DNA of 15,423 nucleotides from positions 1-15,423 of the forward strand of contig JAURXC010000205.1 of the NCBI GenBank assembly GCA_030654645.1, given 5' to 3'. The stretch comes from Deltaproteobacteria bacterium. Lineage in GTDB: Bacteria; Desulfobacterota; Desulfuromonadia; Geobacterales; Pseudopelobacteraceae. This document shows positions 1-6,965 of the stretch, piece after piece. How positions within the stretch are numbered: position 1 is the stretch's first letter; every line of letters starts with the position of its first letter. The translations under genes and the position numbers were made by a program. The notes under the pieces are model-generated. The model was given only the letters and a program-made list of their open reading frames with translations, was not told where the DNA came from and ran no database searches.

Positions 1-417
1 GAATGAAAAGATCGTCGAGGCCAGAAACCAGGTGGCGCCGGCGGCTTTCTTCGCGTCCGGGATCAGCGCGACAAAAACGATGAAAAAAGTTACCGCACAG
101 AATTTCCAGAGGTCGCCTATCAGGCGCTTCTTTCGTAGTGCGGTCAGTTGCTCGCTGCTGAGGCCGTCCGCGTTTCCCTCGATCTCGATCCCGGCATCAC
201 GCCAGGCCAACTTGTAGACTGGATAAATCAGCAGCAGCTGGACCAGGATGGAAACAATCATGCTGCTGATGAACTGTTCCGGTTTGCCACGCATTGCAAA
301 AAGGTTCTGAAAATTCATTGCCAAAAAAGCCAGCAGTCCTATCAAAATGGTCTGTACTATTCGATAGAGCATCATTTGTCGTTTAAGTTTCTTGAATTCC
401 ACAACAGCCATTGACAT
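1..417 (-). CDS. Integral membrane protein of unknown function (3' end cut by window edge)
   Basis: The frame is open from an ATG at 417 to base 1, giving 139 residues with no stop, so the C-terminus lies outside the window. The protein starts MSMAVVEFKKLKRQ, with a short basic N-terminus, followed by hydrophobic stretches at about residues 17-35 and 48-70 and a third at about 105-125, with a charged loop between the last two. This indicates a polytopic inner-membrane protein. A purine-rich GGAGAG precedes ATG 417 by a few bases; an in-frame ATG at 411 is an equally plausible start with better spacing. It is divergent from the histidine kinase and has its own promoter-like sequence. I do not recognise a family and assign no function. 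Confidence 0.7.
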   Translation of the reverse strand, partial: MSMAVVEFKKLKRQMMLYRIVQTILIGLLAFLAMNFQNLFAMRGKPEQFISSMIVSILVQLLLIYPVYKLAWRDAGIEIEGNADGLSSEQLTALRKKRLIGDLWKFCAVTFFIVFVALIPDAKKAAGATWFLASTIFSF

Positions 418-437
418 ACTCTCCAGTATATATTTAT

Positions 438-454
438 AACTCTGTTTCAGAGTT
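438..454. repeat. Perfect 7-bp inverted repeat at the predicted transcription start
   Basis: AACTCTG-TTT-CAGAGTT is a perfect dyad with a three-base centre. It sits directly at the predicted +1 of the minus-strand promoter at 460-488. In that position it could be a repressor operator or a 5'-UTR hairpin. There is no run of T after it, so it is not an intrinsic terminator. Confidence 0.45.
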
Positions 455-459
455 GAATG

Positions 460-488
460 CTTATAGCAGAATGCGGTTGGATTCACAA
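460..488 (-). promoter_or_regulatory. Predicted sigma-70 promoter for the leftmost membrane protein gene
   Basis: Read on the minus strand: TTGTGA (-35), a 17-base spacer, then TATAAG (-10). Four and five of six positions match the consensus and spacing is optimal. The predicted start of transcription falls near 453, about 35 bases before the ATG at 417. This rests on sequence match only. Confidence 0.55.
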
Positions 489-571
489 GCACGCAAAATG
501 AATTCCATGCCAAAAAACTCTTCAACAGTCACCGCAGCAACGATAAATCAACAGATTGGATTGAGATTGTG

Positions 572-1507
572 ATGCACTTTTTACGACGCATTTTTACGCC
601 GGTCATGACCATGATCGCGATTCAGCTGGTTTGGATCACGCTGGTGGTGTTCTGGATTTACTGGTTTATCGGCAAGCACAGGGAGTTCAAGGCTTTAGCC
701 GAGAAATACCGCCCGGAGCTTCTCGGTGACGGATTGAACTGGCCGGTCATGGTTGAAGGGCTCGGCATGCTGCTGTTGATCCTGATCGGCGCTTATGTGA
801 TTTTTGTCTTCTGGAACCGGCAATCAAATCTGTATTCGCAACAACGCAATGTCATTTCCCAGGTCACCCATGAACTGAAGTCACCCCTGGCTTCGATACA
901 GTTGCATCTGGAAACGATCCGCCTGCGACGCCCCAATGAGGAAAAACTGGATTCCTTTGTCGGAACGATGCTGGCCGACACGGAACGCCTGCATTACCTG
1001 ATCAACAACCTGCTGATGGCGGCCCGTCTTGAACAGCGGCGCAAACAGGCCGAGCGACGTATGACAGACCTGACGGCTCTGGTTGGGGAGCATGTGGAGC
1101 GTGAGCGGGGCACCATGCCGCATGGCGGCAGTATCACCTTTGAAGCGCTGCCGGCTCTGAAAGCGATGGTTGATCCGGAAGAGATGGGCATGGTGGTCCG
1201 CAACCTGTTTGAAAACGCGAGGCTCTACTCATCCCAGAGTCCAGAAATTACAGTCAGGCTGGTCAAGTCGGGCAACACACTGCAGCTATCGGTGCAGGAT
1301 CAGGGGCGAGGCCTTGAAGCAAGGGAACAGAAAAAAATCTTCGATCGTTTCTACCGGGTCCAGCCTCCAGGGGAAAACGTGCGCGGCACCGGGTTGGGAC
1401 TTTATATCGTCGAATCGGTCGTCAGGGGTTATGGCGGCACGGTGGGGGTGACAAGTCCCGGTCTGGGCAAGGGCAGTACCTTTACGATTAAAATTCCGGC
1501 AGTATAG
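572..1507 (+). CDS. Sensor histidine kinase with two membrane helices and a short periplasmic loop
   Basis: This is a membrane-bound sensor kinase that would autophosphorylate and pass phosphate to the regulator encoded next to it. Numbering from a GTG at 569, membrane segments lie at about residues 11-33 and 63-83, leaving only about 28 residues outside. The HisKA box is QVTHELKSPLASI with the phosphorylated His101. The ATPase domain shows the N box (NLFENA, 212-217), G1 (DQGRG, 244-248), F box (FDRF, 258-261) and G2 (GTGLGLYIV, 273-281), so it looks active. There is no recognisable HAMP or PAS domain. I chose ATG 572 because a GAG at 563-566 is then better spaced; GTG 569 immediately before it is possible. 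The regulator follows after 10 bases. The signal is unknown; the tiny outer loop suggests sensing within the membrane or through a partner. Confidence 0.93.
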   Translation: MHFLRRIFTPVMTMIAIQLVWITLVVFWIYWFIGKHREFKALAEKYRPELLGDGLNWPVMVEGLGMLLLILIGAYVIFVFWNRQSNLYSQQRNVISQVTHELKSPLASIQLHLETIRLRRPNEEKLDSFVGTMLADTERLHYLINNLLMAARLEQRRKQAERRMTDLTALVGEHVERERGTMPHGGSITFEALPALKAMVDPEEMGMVVRNLFENARLYSSQSPEITVRLVKSGNTLQLSVQDQGRGLEAREQKKIFDRFYRVQPPGENVRGTGLGLYIVESVVRGYGGTVGVTSPGLGKGSTFTIKIPAV

Positions 1508-1517
1508 GGCACTGAAA

Positions 1518-2231
1518 ATGATGAACGACAAACCGCAGATCATGCTGGTAGAGGACGAAATCCATCTGGCACGGGGCATCTGCTACAATCTGGAAGAAGA
1601 GGGGTTGCGCATCAGCCATTTTGAAACCGGTGAGAGCGCCCTCAAGTCGCTGGAAGTCGAGCGTTTTGATCTGATCATACTGGATGTGATGCTTCCGGGC
1701 ATGGACGGGTTTGAAGCATGCCGATTGATCAGGAAACTCGATCCGCGCGTGCCGATTCTGATGCTGACCGCCCGTTCCGATGATTCCGACCGGGTCGAAG
1801 GGCTGGAAAACGGAGCCGATGATTACCTGACCAAACCATTCAATCTGGCGGAATTTCTGCTGCGGGTCAAGGGTATGTTGAGGCGTTCGTCATGGTATCG
1901 TCCGGAACCGGTTGAAGAGGGGTATCGTTTTGGGGATAACGAGGCCTTCCTGTTGTCATACCGTGCCAAAACCGCCCAGGGCGAGACCGACATGACCGAA
2001 ATGGAGGTGCGTGTACTGTCGCTTTTCTTCCGCAAGGAAGGACAGGCGATCCAGCGCAGCGAACTGTTGCAGACCGTTTGGGGCTATACCAGTGACACGG
2101 AAACCAGGACGCTGGATAATTTCATCGTCCGTCTGCGCAAATACTTCGAACCGGATCCGGCGCATCCAAAACATTTTCAGACGGTACGGGGGGTTGGATA
2201 CCGTTTCAGCCGCAGTGGCAGCAGCGTTTAA
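1518..2231 (+). CDS. OmpR/PhoB-family DNA-binding response regulator
   Basis: This is a transcription regulator of 237 residues, the normal family length. The receiver domain (about 6-122) has the acidic pair Glu12/Asp13, phosphoacceptor Asp56 in DLIILDVMLPGMDG, Thr84 and the switch Lys106 in the TKPF motif, so it should be phosphorylated normally. The C-terminal winged helix (about 135-234) contains TEMEVRVLSLFF, a recognition-helix region TRTLDNFIVRLRKYF and the terminal wing TVRGVGYRF. Two adjacent ATGs (1518, 1521) are possible starts, both with weak ribosome sites, suggesting coupling to the kinase 10 bases upstream. It is the evident partner of that kinase. The kinase-before-regulator order is the less common arrangement for this class. 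Target genes cannot be read from the sequence. Confidence 0.94.
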   Translation: MMNDKPQIMLVEDEIHLARGICYNLEEEGLRISHFETGESALKSLEVERFDLIILDVMLPGMDGFEACRLIRKLDPRVPILMLTARSDDSDRVEGLENGADDYLTKPFNLAEFLLRVKGMLRRSSWYRPEPVEEGYRFGDNEAFLLSYRAKTAQGETDMTEMEVRVLSLFFRKEGQAIQRSELLQTVWGYTSDTETRTLDNFIVRLRKYFEPDPAHPKHFQTVRGVGYRFSRSGSSV

Positions 2232-2247
2232 GCAGAATTGGCACGGG

Positions 2248-2270
2248 CGGGATCGAACGGAAAGATCCCG
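2248..2270 (+). other. Stem-loop between the response regulator and ttcA
   Basis: CGGGATC pairs with GATCCCG across a nine-base loop. It lies in the 75-base gap before ttcA. The sequence after it lacks a T-run, so it is a poor intrinsic terminator; it may be an mRNA processing or pausing structure. Confidence 0.35.
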
Positions 2271-2306
2271 TTATGTCCGCAGTTTATTTTGTCAAGGAGT
2301 AGCGGC

Positions 2307-3104
2307 ATGAGAAATCCGTGCGCGGAGTTTAACCGGAGTCAGCTTTTCAAGAAGCTGCGCCATGGTGTTGGCAAGGCGATCGCCGACTTTGGGCTGATCG
2401 AGAGTGGAGACCGGATCGCGGTGGCGGTGTCGGGGGGCAAGGATTCATATACCCTGCTGTTATTGCTGGAGGATTTGCGCCGGCGGGCGCCGGTCTCTTT
2501 CGAGCTGGTGGCGATCAATATCGATTCCGGTTATCCGGGCTACCGAACCGGGGTGATTGAGACTTTTCTGCGCGACAACCACTTTACTTATCGCATGGTG
2601 CCGACGGAGCATTATGCCATCATTCAGGAAAAACGTCGTCCAGGGTCATCGTACTGTTCTATCTGTGCTCGCCTGAAACGGGGCGCGCTTTATGAAGTCG
2701 CCCAGGATATGGGGTGCAACAAGCTGGCGCTGGGGCACCATCAGGATGATTTTATCGAAACCCTGCTCCTGAACCAGTTCTTTGTCGGTTCTCTCAAGTC
2801 CATGGCCGCCTCGATGTTGGCCGACAACGGTGTCATCACCGTAATCCGGCCGCTGGTCTACGTTGCCGAAGATGACATCATCAGCTTTTCCAACCAGGTA
2901 TCCCTACCGGTGGTCTGCTGCAGTTGTCCGGTCTGCGGTACCGCCGATCTGCAGCGCAAACGGATGAAACAGCTTATCAAGCAGCTGCAGGTGGAAATAC
3001 CCAATGTTAAGAGCAGCCTGCTCAACGCGCTTTCAAATGTTCACCCCCGCCACCTTCTTGACCCGTCTTTGCGACGCGTGGAGACAGCTGCCAAAGACCG
3101 GTGA
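2307..3104 (+). CDS. ttcA: tRNA 2-thiocytidine(32) synthetase TtcA
   Basis: TtcA thiolates cytidine 32 in the anticodon loop of certain tRNAs, using ATP and an iron-sulfur cluster. The PP-loop ATP-pyrophosphatase motif SGGKDS lies at residues 42-47, the paired cysteines Cys117/Cys120 (CSIC) follow, and a later cysteine cluster sits at 204-210 (CCSCPVC). GHHQDD at 143-148 is a conserved block of the family. The start at 2307 is fixed by AAGGAG at 2294-2299 with seven-base spacing; an in-frame extension up to 2238 has no ribosome site and adds residues unlike the family. The length, 265 residues, is typical. It follows the two-component genes by 75 bases with no obvious terminator. Its 3' end overlaps an antiparallel small ORF. 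Confidence 0.92.
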   Translation: MRNPCAEFNRSQLFKKLRHGVGKAIADFGLIESGDRIAVAVSGGKDSYTLLLLLEDLRRRAPVSFELVAINIDSGYPGYRTGVIETFLRDNHFTYRMVPTEHYAIIQEKRRPGSSYCSICARLKRGALYEVAQDMGCNKLALGHHQDDFIETLLLNQFFVGSLKSMAASMLADNGVITVIRPLVYVAEDDIISFSNQVSLPVVCCSCPVCGTADLQRKRMKQLIKQLQVEIPNVKSSLLNALSNVHPRHLLDPSLRRVETAAKDR

Positions 3105-3224
3105 ACTCTTGCCGGATGACTTTGATGTGCTGACCTGAATTCCCAGGTCGGCCAGCAGGTCCAGAAACGAGTATATCCCTCCGACAACAACTACGGCGGC
3201 CCCTGCAATCGTTACAGCTTCCAT
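3033..3224 (-). CDS. Small hypothetical membrane protein (63 aa)
   Basis: I do not recognise this protein. It begins MEAVTIAGAAVVVVGGIYSF and has one clear hydrophobic segment (about residues 4-27), then a serine/lysine-rich and basic tail ending near residue 63. The case for a real gene is its start: GGGAGGAAA lies eight bases before the ATG, one of the best ribosome sites in the window. It lies 139 bases downstream of motB on the same strand and no terminator is visible between them, so it could be the last gene of the flbD-motAB transcript. The last 72 bases run antiparallel over the end of ttcA, which is unusual for a core gene and the main reason for caution. Confidence 0.5.
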   Translation of the reverse strand: MEAVTIAGAAVVVVGGIYSFLDLLADLGIQVSTSKSSGKSSPVFGSCLHASQRRVKKVAGVNI

Positions 3225-3271
3225 GACATTTCCTCCCGATTGTGTAGATGGGAAGAAGATAGCACATGGTA

Positions 3272-3288
3272 GTGACGGAATAAGTCAC
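3272..3288. repeat. Inverted repeat upstream of the small membrane ORF
   Basis: GTGAC-GGAATAA-GTCAC is a 5-bp dyad with a seven-base centre, about 50 bases before the small ORF and 75 bases after motB. The half-site spacing does not fit the CRP/FNR pattern. It could be an operator or chance. Confidence 0.25.
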
Positions 3289-3363
3289 ATGGCCTGACTT
3301 GTTATAAATCTATTCCATTTTTTTAGCCGGGTGCAAAAGAGGGTGAGGTGCTGAGAAGGAAGA

Positions 3364-4149
3364 TCAGGGTTCCCCGCGTTCACCGTCTCCGGAAAGCATG
3401 ACGATGTCCACGCGGCGGTTTTTGGCGCGCCCTTCAGGCGTTGAGTTTTCGGCTACAGGCCGGAATTCGGCATAGCCGGTTGCGGATATCTTGTCCGGGT
3501 CGACATCGAAGTTTTTTAGCAGGTACTTGAGGCCGTTTGTTGCGCGCGCCGTGGAAAGTTCCCAGTTGGAGGGGAACTGTGCCGTGCTGATCGGAACATT
3601 ATCGGTGTGGCCTTCCAGTCGCAGCGGGTTGTTGTACTGGGTCATTACTTCGGAGATGGTGTTTATCAAATCATACGCGTCCGGTCTGATGACGGCCTGT
3701 CCCGAGTCAAAGAAACCGGCTTCTTTAAGACTGACGATCAGGCCGCGGCGGGTGATCTCCAGTGATACCTTGTTCTGTGCGCCACGCTTGATCAGATAGG
3801 CTTCCACCGAGGCCTTGATCTGTCGAAAGTCTTTTTCCTCGGCACGGGACTTAGCCGTTCCGCTACGCTGCCGACCGGTCGGAGAAATGGACATCTCTGG
3901 TTTTAGAGCGGGAATGACTGTGATTGCCTTGGAGGGGATTACATTTACCTTTGGAGTGGGAGCGCCAGCATTGACCATGCCGAATGATTCCTTGAGCGAC
4001 TGCATGACCTCCTCTACCTTTTTCTTGTCACTTTGCCCCATGGCATACAGAACAACAAACACGGCAAACAGCAGGGTGATGAAGTCGGCATAGGATACCA
4101 GCCAACGTTCGTGGTTGACATGCTTTTCAGGTTCTTTCTTGAGTGCCAT
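3364..4149 (-). CDS. motB: Flagellar motor stator protein MotB
   Basis: MotB forms the flagellar stator with MotA and anchors it to peptidoglycan. The N-terminal membrane helix (about residues 17-38, WLVSYADFITLLFAVFVV) carries Asp22, the ion-binding residue equivalent to Asp32 of E. coli MotB. A plug-like segment rich in lysine follows (QSDKKKVEEVMQSLKESFG), then a proline-rich linker of about 60 residues. The OmpA-like peptidoglycan-binding domain occupies about 125-255, with LEGHTDNVPI and NRRVDIVML. At 261 residues it is normal in length. It starts six bases after the motA stop, so the pair is translationally coupled. The sequence does not decide whether protons or sodium drive the motor. 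Confidence 0.95.
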   Translation of the reverse strand: MALKKEPEKHVNHERWLVSYADFITLLFAVFVVLYAMGQSDKKKVEEVMQSLKESFGMVNAGAPTPKVNVIPSKAITVIPALKPEMSISPTGRQRSGTAKSRAEEKDFRQIKASVEAYLIKRGAQNKVSLEITRRGLIVSLKEAGFFDSGQAVIRPDAYDLINTISEVMTQYNNPLRLEGHTDNVPISTAQFPSNWELSTARATNGLKYLLKNFDVDPDKISATGYAEFRPVAENSTPEGRAKNRRVDIVMLSGDGERGEP

Positions 4150-4155
4150 GGCCGT

Positions 4156-4902
4156 TTAATGCCCGCCCACGAATGCCTTGAGCTTCTGCTCGATGAAGTG
4201 CGGGTTCTCGCCGTTCTGGATCGCGATCAGTCCTTCCAGAATCATGACACGGCGTAAAACCTCTTCCTTCATACGGATCTTCAATTTGGTTCCAATCGGG
4301 AGGCAGATAATGTTGGCGATCATAAGGCCATAGATGGTTGCAACGAACGCAACCGCGATACCGCCGCCAAGTTTGGATGTGTCGGAGAGGTTGCCCATAA
4401 CGTGAATCAGTCCGAGAACAGCTCCGATGATACCGATGGTGGGAGCAAAGCCGCCGGCAGCCTCGTAGAATTCAACACTGTGCTTGGTATGGTCTTCATA
4501 GGCCATGATATCGGCCTCCAATGTCTCACGCAGTTTCTGGGGGTCGATGCCGTCAACCACCAGTGAAATCCCTTTTTTGATAAACGGGTCCCTGGCGTTC
4601 TGGGCTTCCTGTTCAAGTGATATCAAGCCGTTGCGCCTGGCCTTGGTAGCATAGTTGATGATGTCTTTTACAACTCCTTCGTGGTCAACCTTGTTGGGTA
4701 GGAAAGCAATTTTGACAGCTTTGAGCGCATTGATGATTGCCGGAAGCGGAAAGCAGACGAAAGTGGCGCCAAAGGTGCCGCCCAGAACTATCATGGCCGC
4801 CGTCGGCTGGATCAGCGCCGATATATGTACACCTTCGATCGCGGCCCCGCCAAAAATGGCGCCGAAGCCCATCACCAATCCTATAATGGTTGCTAAATCC
4901 AT
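4156..4902 (-). CDS. motA: Flagellar motor stator protein MotA
   Basis: MotA is the channel-forming stator subunit that converts ion flow to torque on the rotor. It has four membrane segments, at about residues 2-20, 33-52, 150-170 and 180-202. The cytoplasmic loop between the second and third carries ARRNGLISLE, with the basic pair Arg89/Arg90 and Glu97 at positions that contact FliG in the family. Pro154 in GGFAPTIGIIG matches the conserved proline of helix three. Its 248 residues are typical of the MotA/PomA family. The gene starts three bases after flbD ends and is followed six bases on by motB, making a tight three-gene operon. Confidence 0.95.
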   Translation of the reverse strand: MDLATIIGLVMGFGAIFGGAAIEGVHISALIQPTAAMIVLGGTFGATFVCFPLPAIINALKAVKIAFLPNKVDHEGVVKDIINYATKARRNGLISLEQEAQNARDPFIKKGISLVVDGIDPQKLRETLEADIMAYEDHTKHSVEFYEAAGGFAPTIGIIGAVLGLIHVMGNLSDTSKLGGGIAVAFVATIYGLMIANIICLPIGTKLKIRMKEEVLRRVMILEGLIAIQNGENPHFIEQKLKAFVGGH

Positions 4903-4905
4903 ACG

Positions 4906-5229
4906 CTAATAATCCCGACTGTGGAATGGAGTGCGATCGTGAGCGTTCCTGGTGGCCGGGCAGACTGCCTCTTTGGCGATTGTGGCTCGCTGGAACAGGC
5001 TTTTCCGCTGCTTGTGCAGATATTTCCTGCCGTTGGAGTACTGGGCTCTTCGGATTACCCTGGAGCGGAAGGCCACGACTCTGCTGATAATCGAGTCGGC
5101 CCGCTCCATGACGATATAATGATTGCCGTTGAAAAGTGTAATAACGGTATCTGGAGTTTCCTCAATACTGATAATGTGATCCGGATTGAGGTACATGAGC
5201 TGTTTGTCCATACGCGTCAATGCAATCAT
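4906..5229 (-). CDS. flbD: FlbD-family flagellar protein with a long basic tail
   Basis: FlbD is a small conserved protein encoded in flagellar operons of many bacteria; its exact role is unresolved. The N-terminal part (about residues 1-52: MIALTRMDKQLMYLNPDHI, then IEETPDTVITLFNGNHYIV) matches the family pattern of a residue-poor start, a conserved PDTVITL block and a glycine turn. The start at 5229 has GAGGAG about five to seven bases upstream. Family members are usually about 60-80 residues; this one is 107, with an Arg/Lys-rich tail from about residue 55 that I cannot match to anything. The stop lies three bases before motA, which argues that the reading frame is genuinely used to its end. 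Confidence 0.87.
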   Translation of the reverse strand: MIALTRMDKQLMYLNPDHIISIEETPDTVITLFNGNHYIVMERADSIISRVVAFRSRVIRRAQYSNGRKYLHKQRKSLFQRATIAKEAVCPATRNAHDRTPFHSRDY

Positions 5230-5260
5230 GCAGACTCCTCTAACTGAATGAACACTTTCC

Positions 5261-5289
5261 TATAAATATTAAAAACAGCGCGTGGTCAA
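5261..5289 (-). promoter_or_regulatory. Predicted sigma-70-type promoter for flbD-motA-motB
   Basis: On the minus strand, TTGACC is followed after exactly 17 bases by TTTATA. It lies about 30-60 bases before the flbD start and just after the stop of the upstream gene. The -35 match is strong and the -10 match is moderate. No sigma-54 or sigma-28 flagellar promoter is recognisable here. Confidence 0.5.
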
Positions 5290-5331
5290 GAGTTTTTTAG
5301 CGATGCGCCGGCCTGATAGCCCGGATTGCGA

Positions 5332-6426
5332 TCAAAGTCTGGCGTCAATTGCATCGAAGTCGATGTACTTCTCGGCTATCGAGTTTATAAGCGCAATCTT
5401 TTCGTGGTCTTCAGGCCCGATTTTTGAAACATGTTCCCGCAGCTGATAAAATACTTCCGATGAGGTTTCTTCGATTCTGATATAGGGAATGCCGCTGTCA
5501 TCGATAATCCGTTGGGTAATGTCGGAGATCGGTGCATGCCCACCTATAACCAATCCTGCCAGCCGTTTTTTAAATTCGGGAATATTATACAGCGACGATG
5601 CGGTGACCATGAGTTCATCCCGTGAACTGGTTACTATCAGGAGTGTCGCATCTTCCAGGTTGTCGATAACCCGCTGTGAAGAAGCTGCGCCGAGCTGGAT
5701 CGTGTGGCAGATGCGGCTCTGTTCTGATGAATCACCCCGGAGAGTTCGCCTGAGAAGAGTTGCCACATGCAGCAGGGTCGGATCAGCCAGTGTGGGAGAA
5801 TAGTTGAATGCGCCGGTGACAAGCAGCTTGTTTGCCGCAAATGCCCTGTTGAGATAGGTCATTGCATTGGCGCGTTTTTCTGTGACCAGCTTGTTGGGCA
5901 TGATAACCCTGACGCTGGCCTTTTCCCTTTCATACAGAGCCAGGTTGAGTTCGACGGCGTCAATTACATTGCCGATGCCGCCACCGGTTACCAGGAGAGC
6001 GGGTGCATTCAGCATCGCGGCCACCCTGGCATTGTTCGCTCCGACCACGGAACCGACGCCACCGTGCCCGGCCCCTTCAATGATCAGGAAGTCATACTTG
6101 CGTTCCAGTTCGGAGCAGGCGGTCAATATAGTCTGTCGCGGGGAGGATATGTCAATCCCGCCATCAAGAAAACGGCGGGTTGTGCCGGCCGACAGCGTCA
6201 TCGGCGACATCAGGGCAACATCCTCTTCAACACCGAATACAGTGGCGAACATTGCTGCATCCTTGTCAACGGTGAGTCCGTTAAATTCGATACACTTGGG
6301 GCCGATCGGCTTCATGAAGCCGACTCTTGCGTATTTTCTGCGGGCAAGGTGCATTAATGACAGGCTTATGGTTGTCTTGCCGCAATGTTGTCCGGTCGCT
6401 CCTATGAAAATCTTTCGGCATGCCAT
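5332..6426 (-). CDS. Stand-alone BioD-like P-loop NTPase with DRTGG domain
   Basis: The protein combines an N-terminal dethiobiotin-synthetase-like NTPase domain (about residues 4-210) with a DRTGG domain (about 240-345). It has a deviant P-loop GATGQHCGKTT (9-19) and a loop IIEGAGHGGVGSV (115-127) in the position BioD uses for substrate. The DRTGG part includes SSRDELMVTASSLY and LVIGGHAPIS. The same pair forms the regulatory N-terminus of long bacterial phosphotransacetylases (Pta), but the catalytic acetyltransferase domain is absent. It starts nine bases after the PilZ gene, with GAGGAA six bases before the ATG, so the two form an operon. Likely role: nucleotide-dependent metabolic sensing or regulation (inference). 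Annotation as a biotin enzyme would not be justified. Confidence 0.8.
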   Translation of the reverse strand: MACRKIFIGATGQHCGKTTISLSLMHLARRKYARVGFMKPIGPKCIEFNGLTVDKDAAMFATVFGVEEDVALMSPMTLSAGTTRRFLDGGIDISSPRQTILTACSELERKYDFLIIEGAGHGGVGSVVGANNARVAAMLNAPALLVTGGGIGNVIDAVELNLALYEREKASVRVIMPNKLVTEKRANAMTYLNRAFAANKLLVTGAFNYSPTLADPTLLHVATLLRRTLRGDSSEQSRICHTIQLGAASSQRVIDNLEDATLLIVTSSRDELMVTASSLYNIPEFKKRLAGLVIGGHAPISDITQRIIDDSGIPYIRIEETSSEVFYQLREHVSKIGPEDHEKIALINSIAEKYIDFDAIDARL

Positions 6427-6435
6427 GGCAATTCC

Positions 6436-6786
6436 TCAACTGGGTCGGTTATCTGCTGATAGTTCTTTGAAATAGCAGTTGAAAAAGTCTTCTCCGGAAT
6501 GGAACCGCAGGAATCTCACCCCCATGCCGCTTTTCTTTACCAGGTGGAAAAGATTCTGGGGTACCTTCTTGGCCCACATTACTCTCGCTTCAATTTCAAC
6601 AATCCGGTTATCTGACAGTTCCAGCAATATTCTGATCTTTGTGTTGGGCGGCACGATGTTGGGGGTTTTGATAAACATTCCAGTCGTGGAAATATCTTCA
6701 GTGAATGCAACCCGGCTGGTTTCATCAACTCCAAAACGGACTGTAATGCGTTTTTTGTGGCGTTTGATGTCACGTTTTTCAGCCAT
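6436..6786 (-). CDS. PilZ-domain protein, probable cyclic di-GMP receptor
   Basis: A single-domain PilZ protein of 116 residues, cytoplasmic. Both ligand motifs are present: an arginine-rich N-terminal stretch RDIKRHKKR containing RxxxR (Arg5-Arg9 or Arg9-Arg13) and DISTTG at 31-36, which fits the D/N-x-S-x-x-G signature. Cyclic di-GMP binding is therefore likely. A GGAG lies ten bases before the ATG. It is the first gene of a two-gene unit with the BioD/DRTGG protein, and the flbD-motAB operon follows on the same strand. In other bacteria single PilZ proteins act on the flagellar motor; whether this one does is an inference from position only. The diguanylate cyclase at 11186-12580 is a possible source of its ligand. 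Confidence 0.88.
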   Translation of the reverse strand: MAEKRDIKRHKKRITVRFGVDETSRVAFTEDISTTGMFIKTPNIVPPNTKIRILLELSDNRIVEIEARVMWAKKVPQNLFHLVKKSGMGVRFLRFHSGEDFFNCYFKELSADNRPS

Positions 6787-6930
6787 TTCTCACTACTCCG
6801 GATGTGGATTTGCAGGGATCGCAACCATGACTTCGGTACAATGCCAGAAATATACCAAAATTTCAATGCAACTCACGCTAAGGTTAAAAATATATTGCAC
6901 TTTGCGATCAATCATGTTCATAAAATTGGG

Positions 6931-6959
6931 TTGACAGAGGTGCGGTAATCATCTAGTTT
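6931..6959 (+). promoter_or_regulatory. Predicted promoter of the thi operon
   Basis: TTGACA at 6931-6936 is a perfect -35 box. A 17-base spacer leads to TAGTTT, a weak -10 box. The predicted transcript would begin just before the riboswitch aptamer, where it is expected. Confidence 0.55.
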
Positions 6960-6965
6960 GACGGA

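Noticed and set aside
2239..2260. TTGGCAC as a possible sigma-54 promoter before ttcA
   Set aside because: The -24-like element is present but the required GC/TTGC -12 element is missing at the right spacing.
2238..2306. Upstream extension of ttcA
   Set aside because: The frame is open but has no ribosome site, and AAGGAG at 2294-2299 fits the ATG at 2307 exactly.
3272..3288. CRP/FNR-type binding site
   Set aside because: The half-sites resemble TGTGA/TCAC but the spacing between them is too long for that family.
5290..5331. CCGG...CCGG hairpin as terminator of the BioD/DRTGG gene
   Set aside because: Only four base pairs, and in the direction of transcription it is followed by an A-run, not a T-run.
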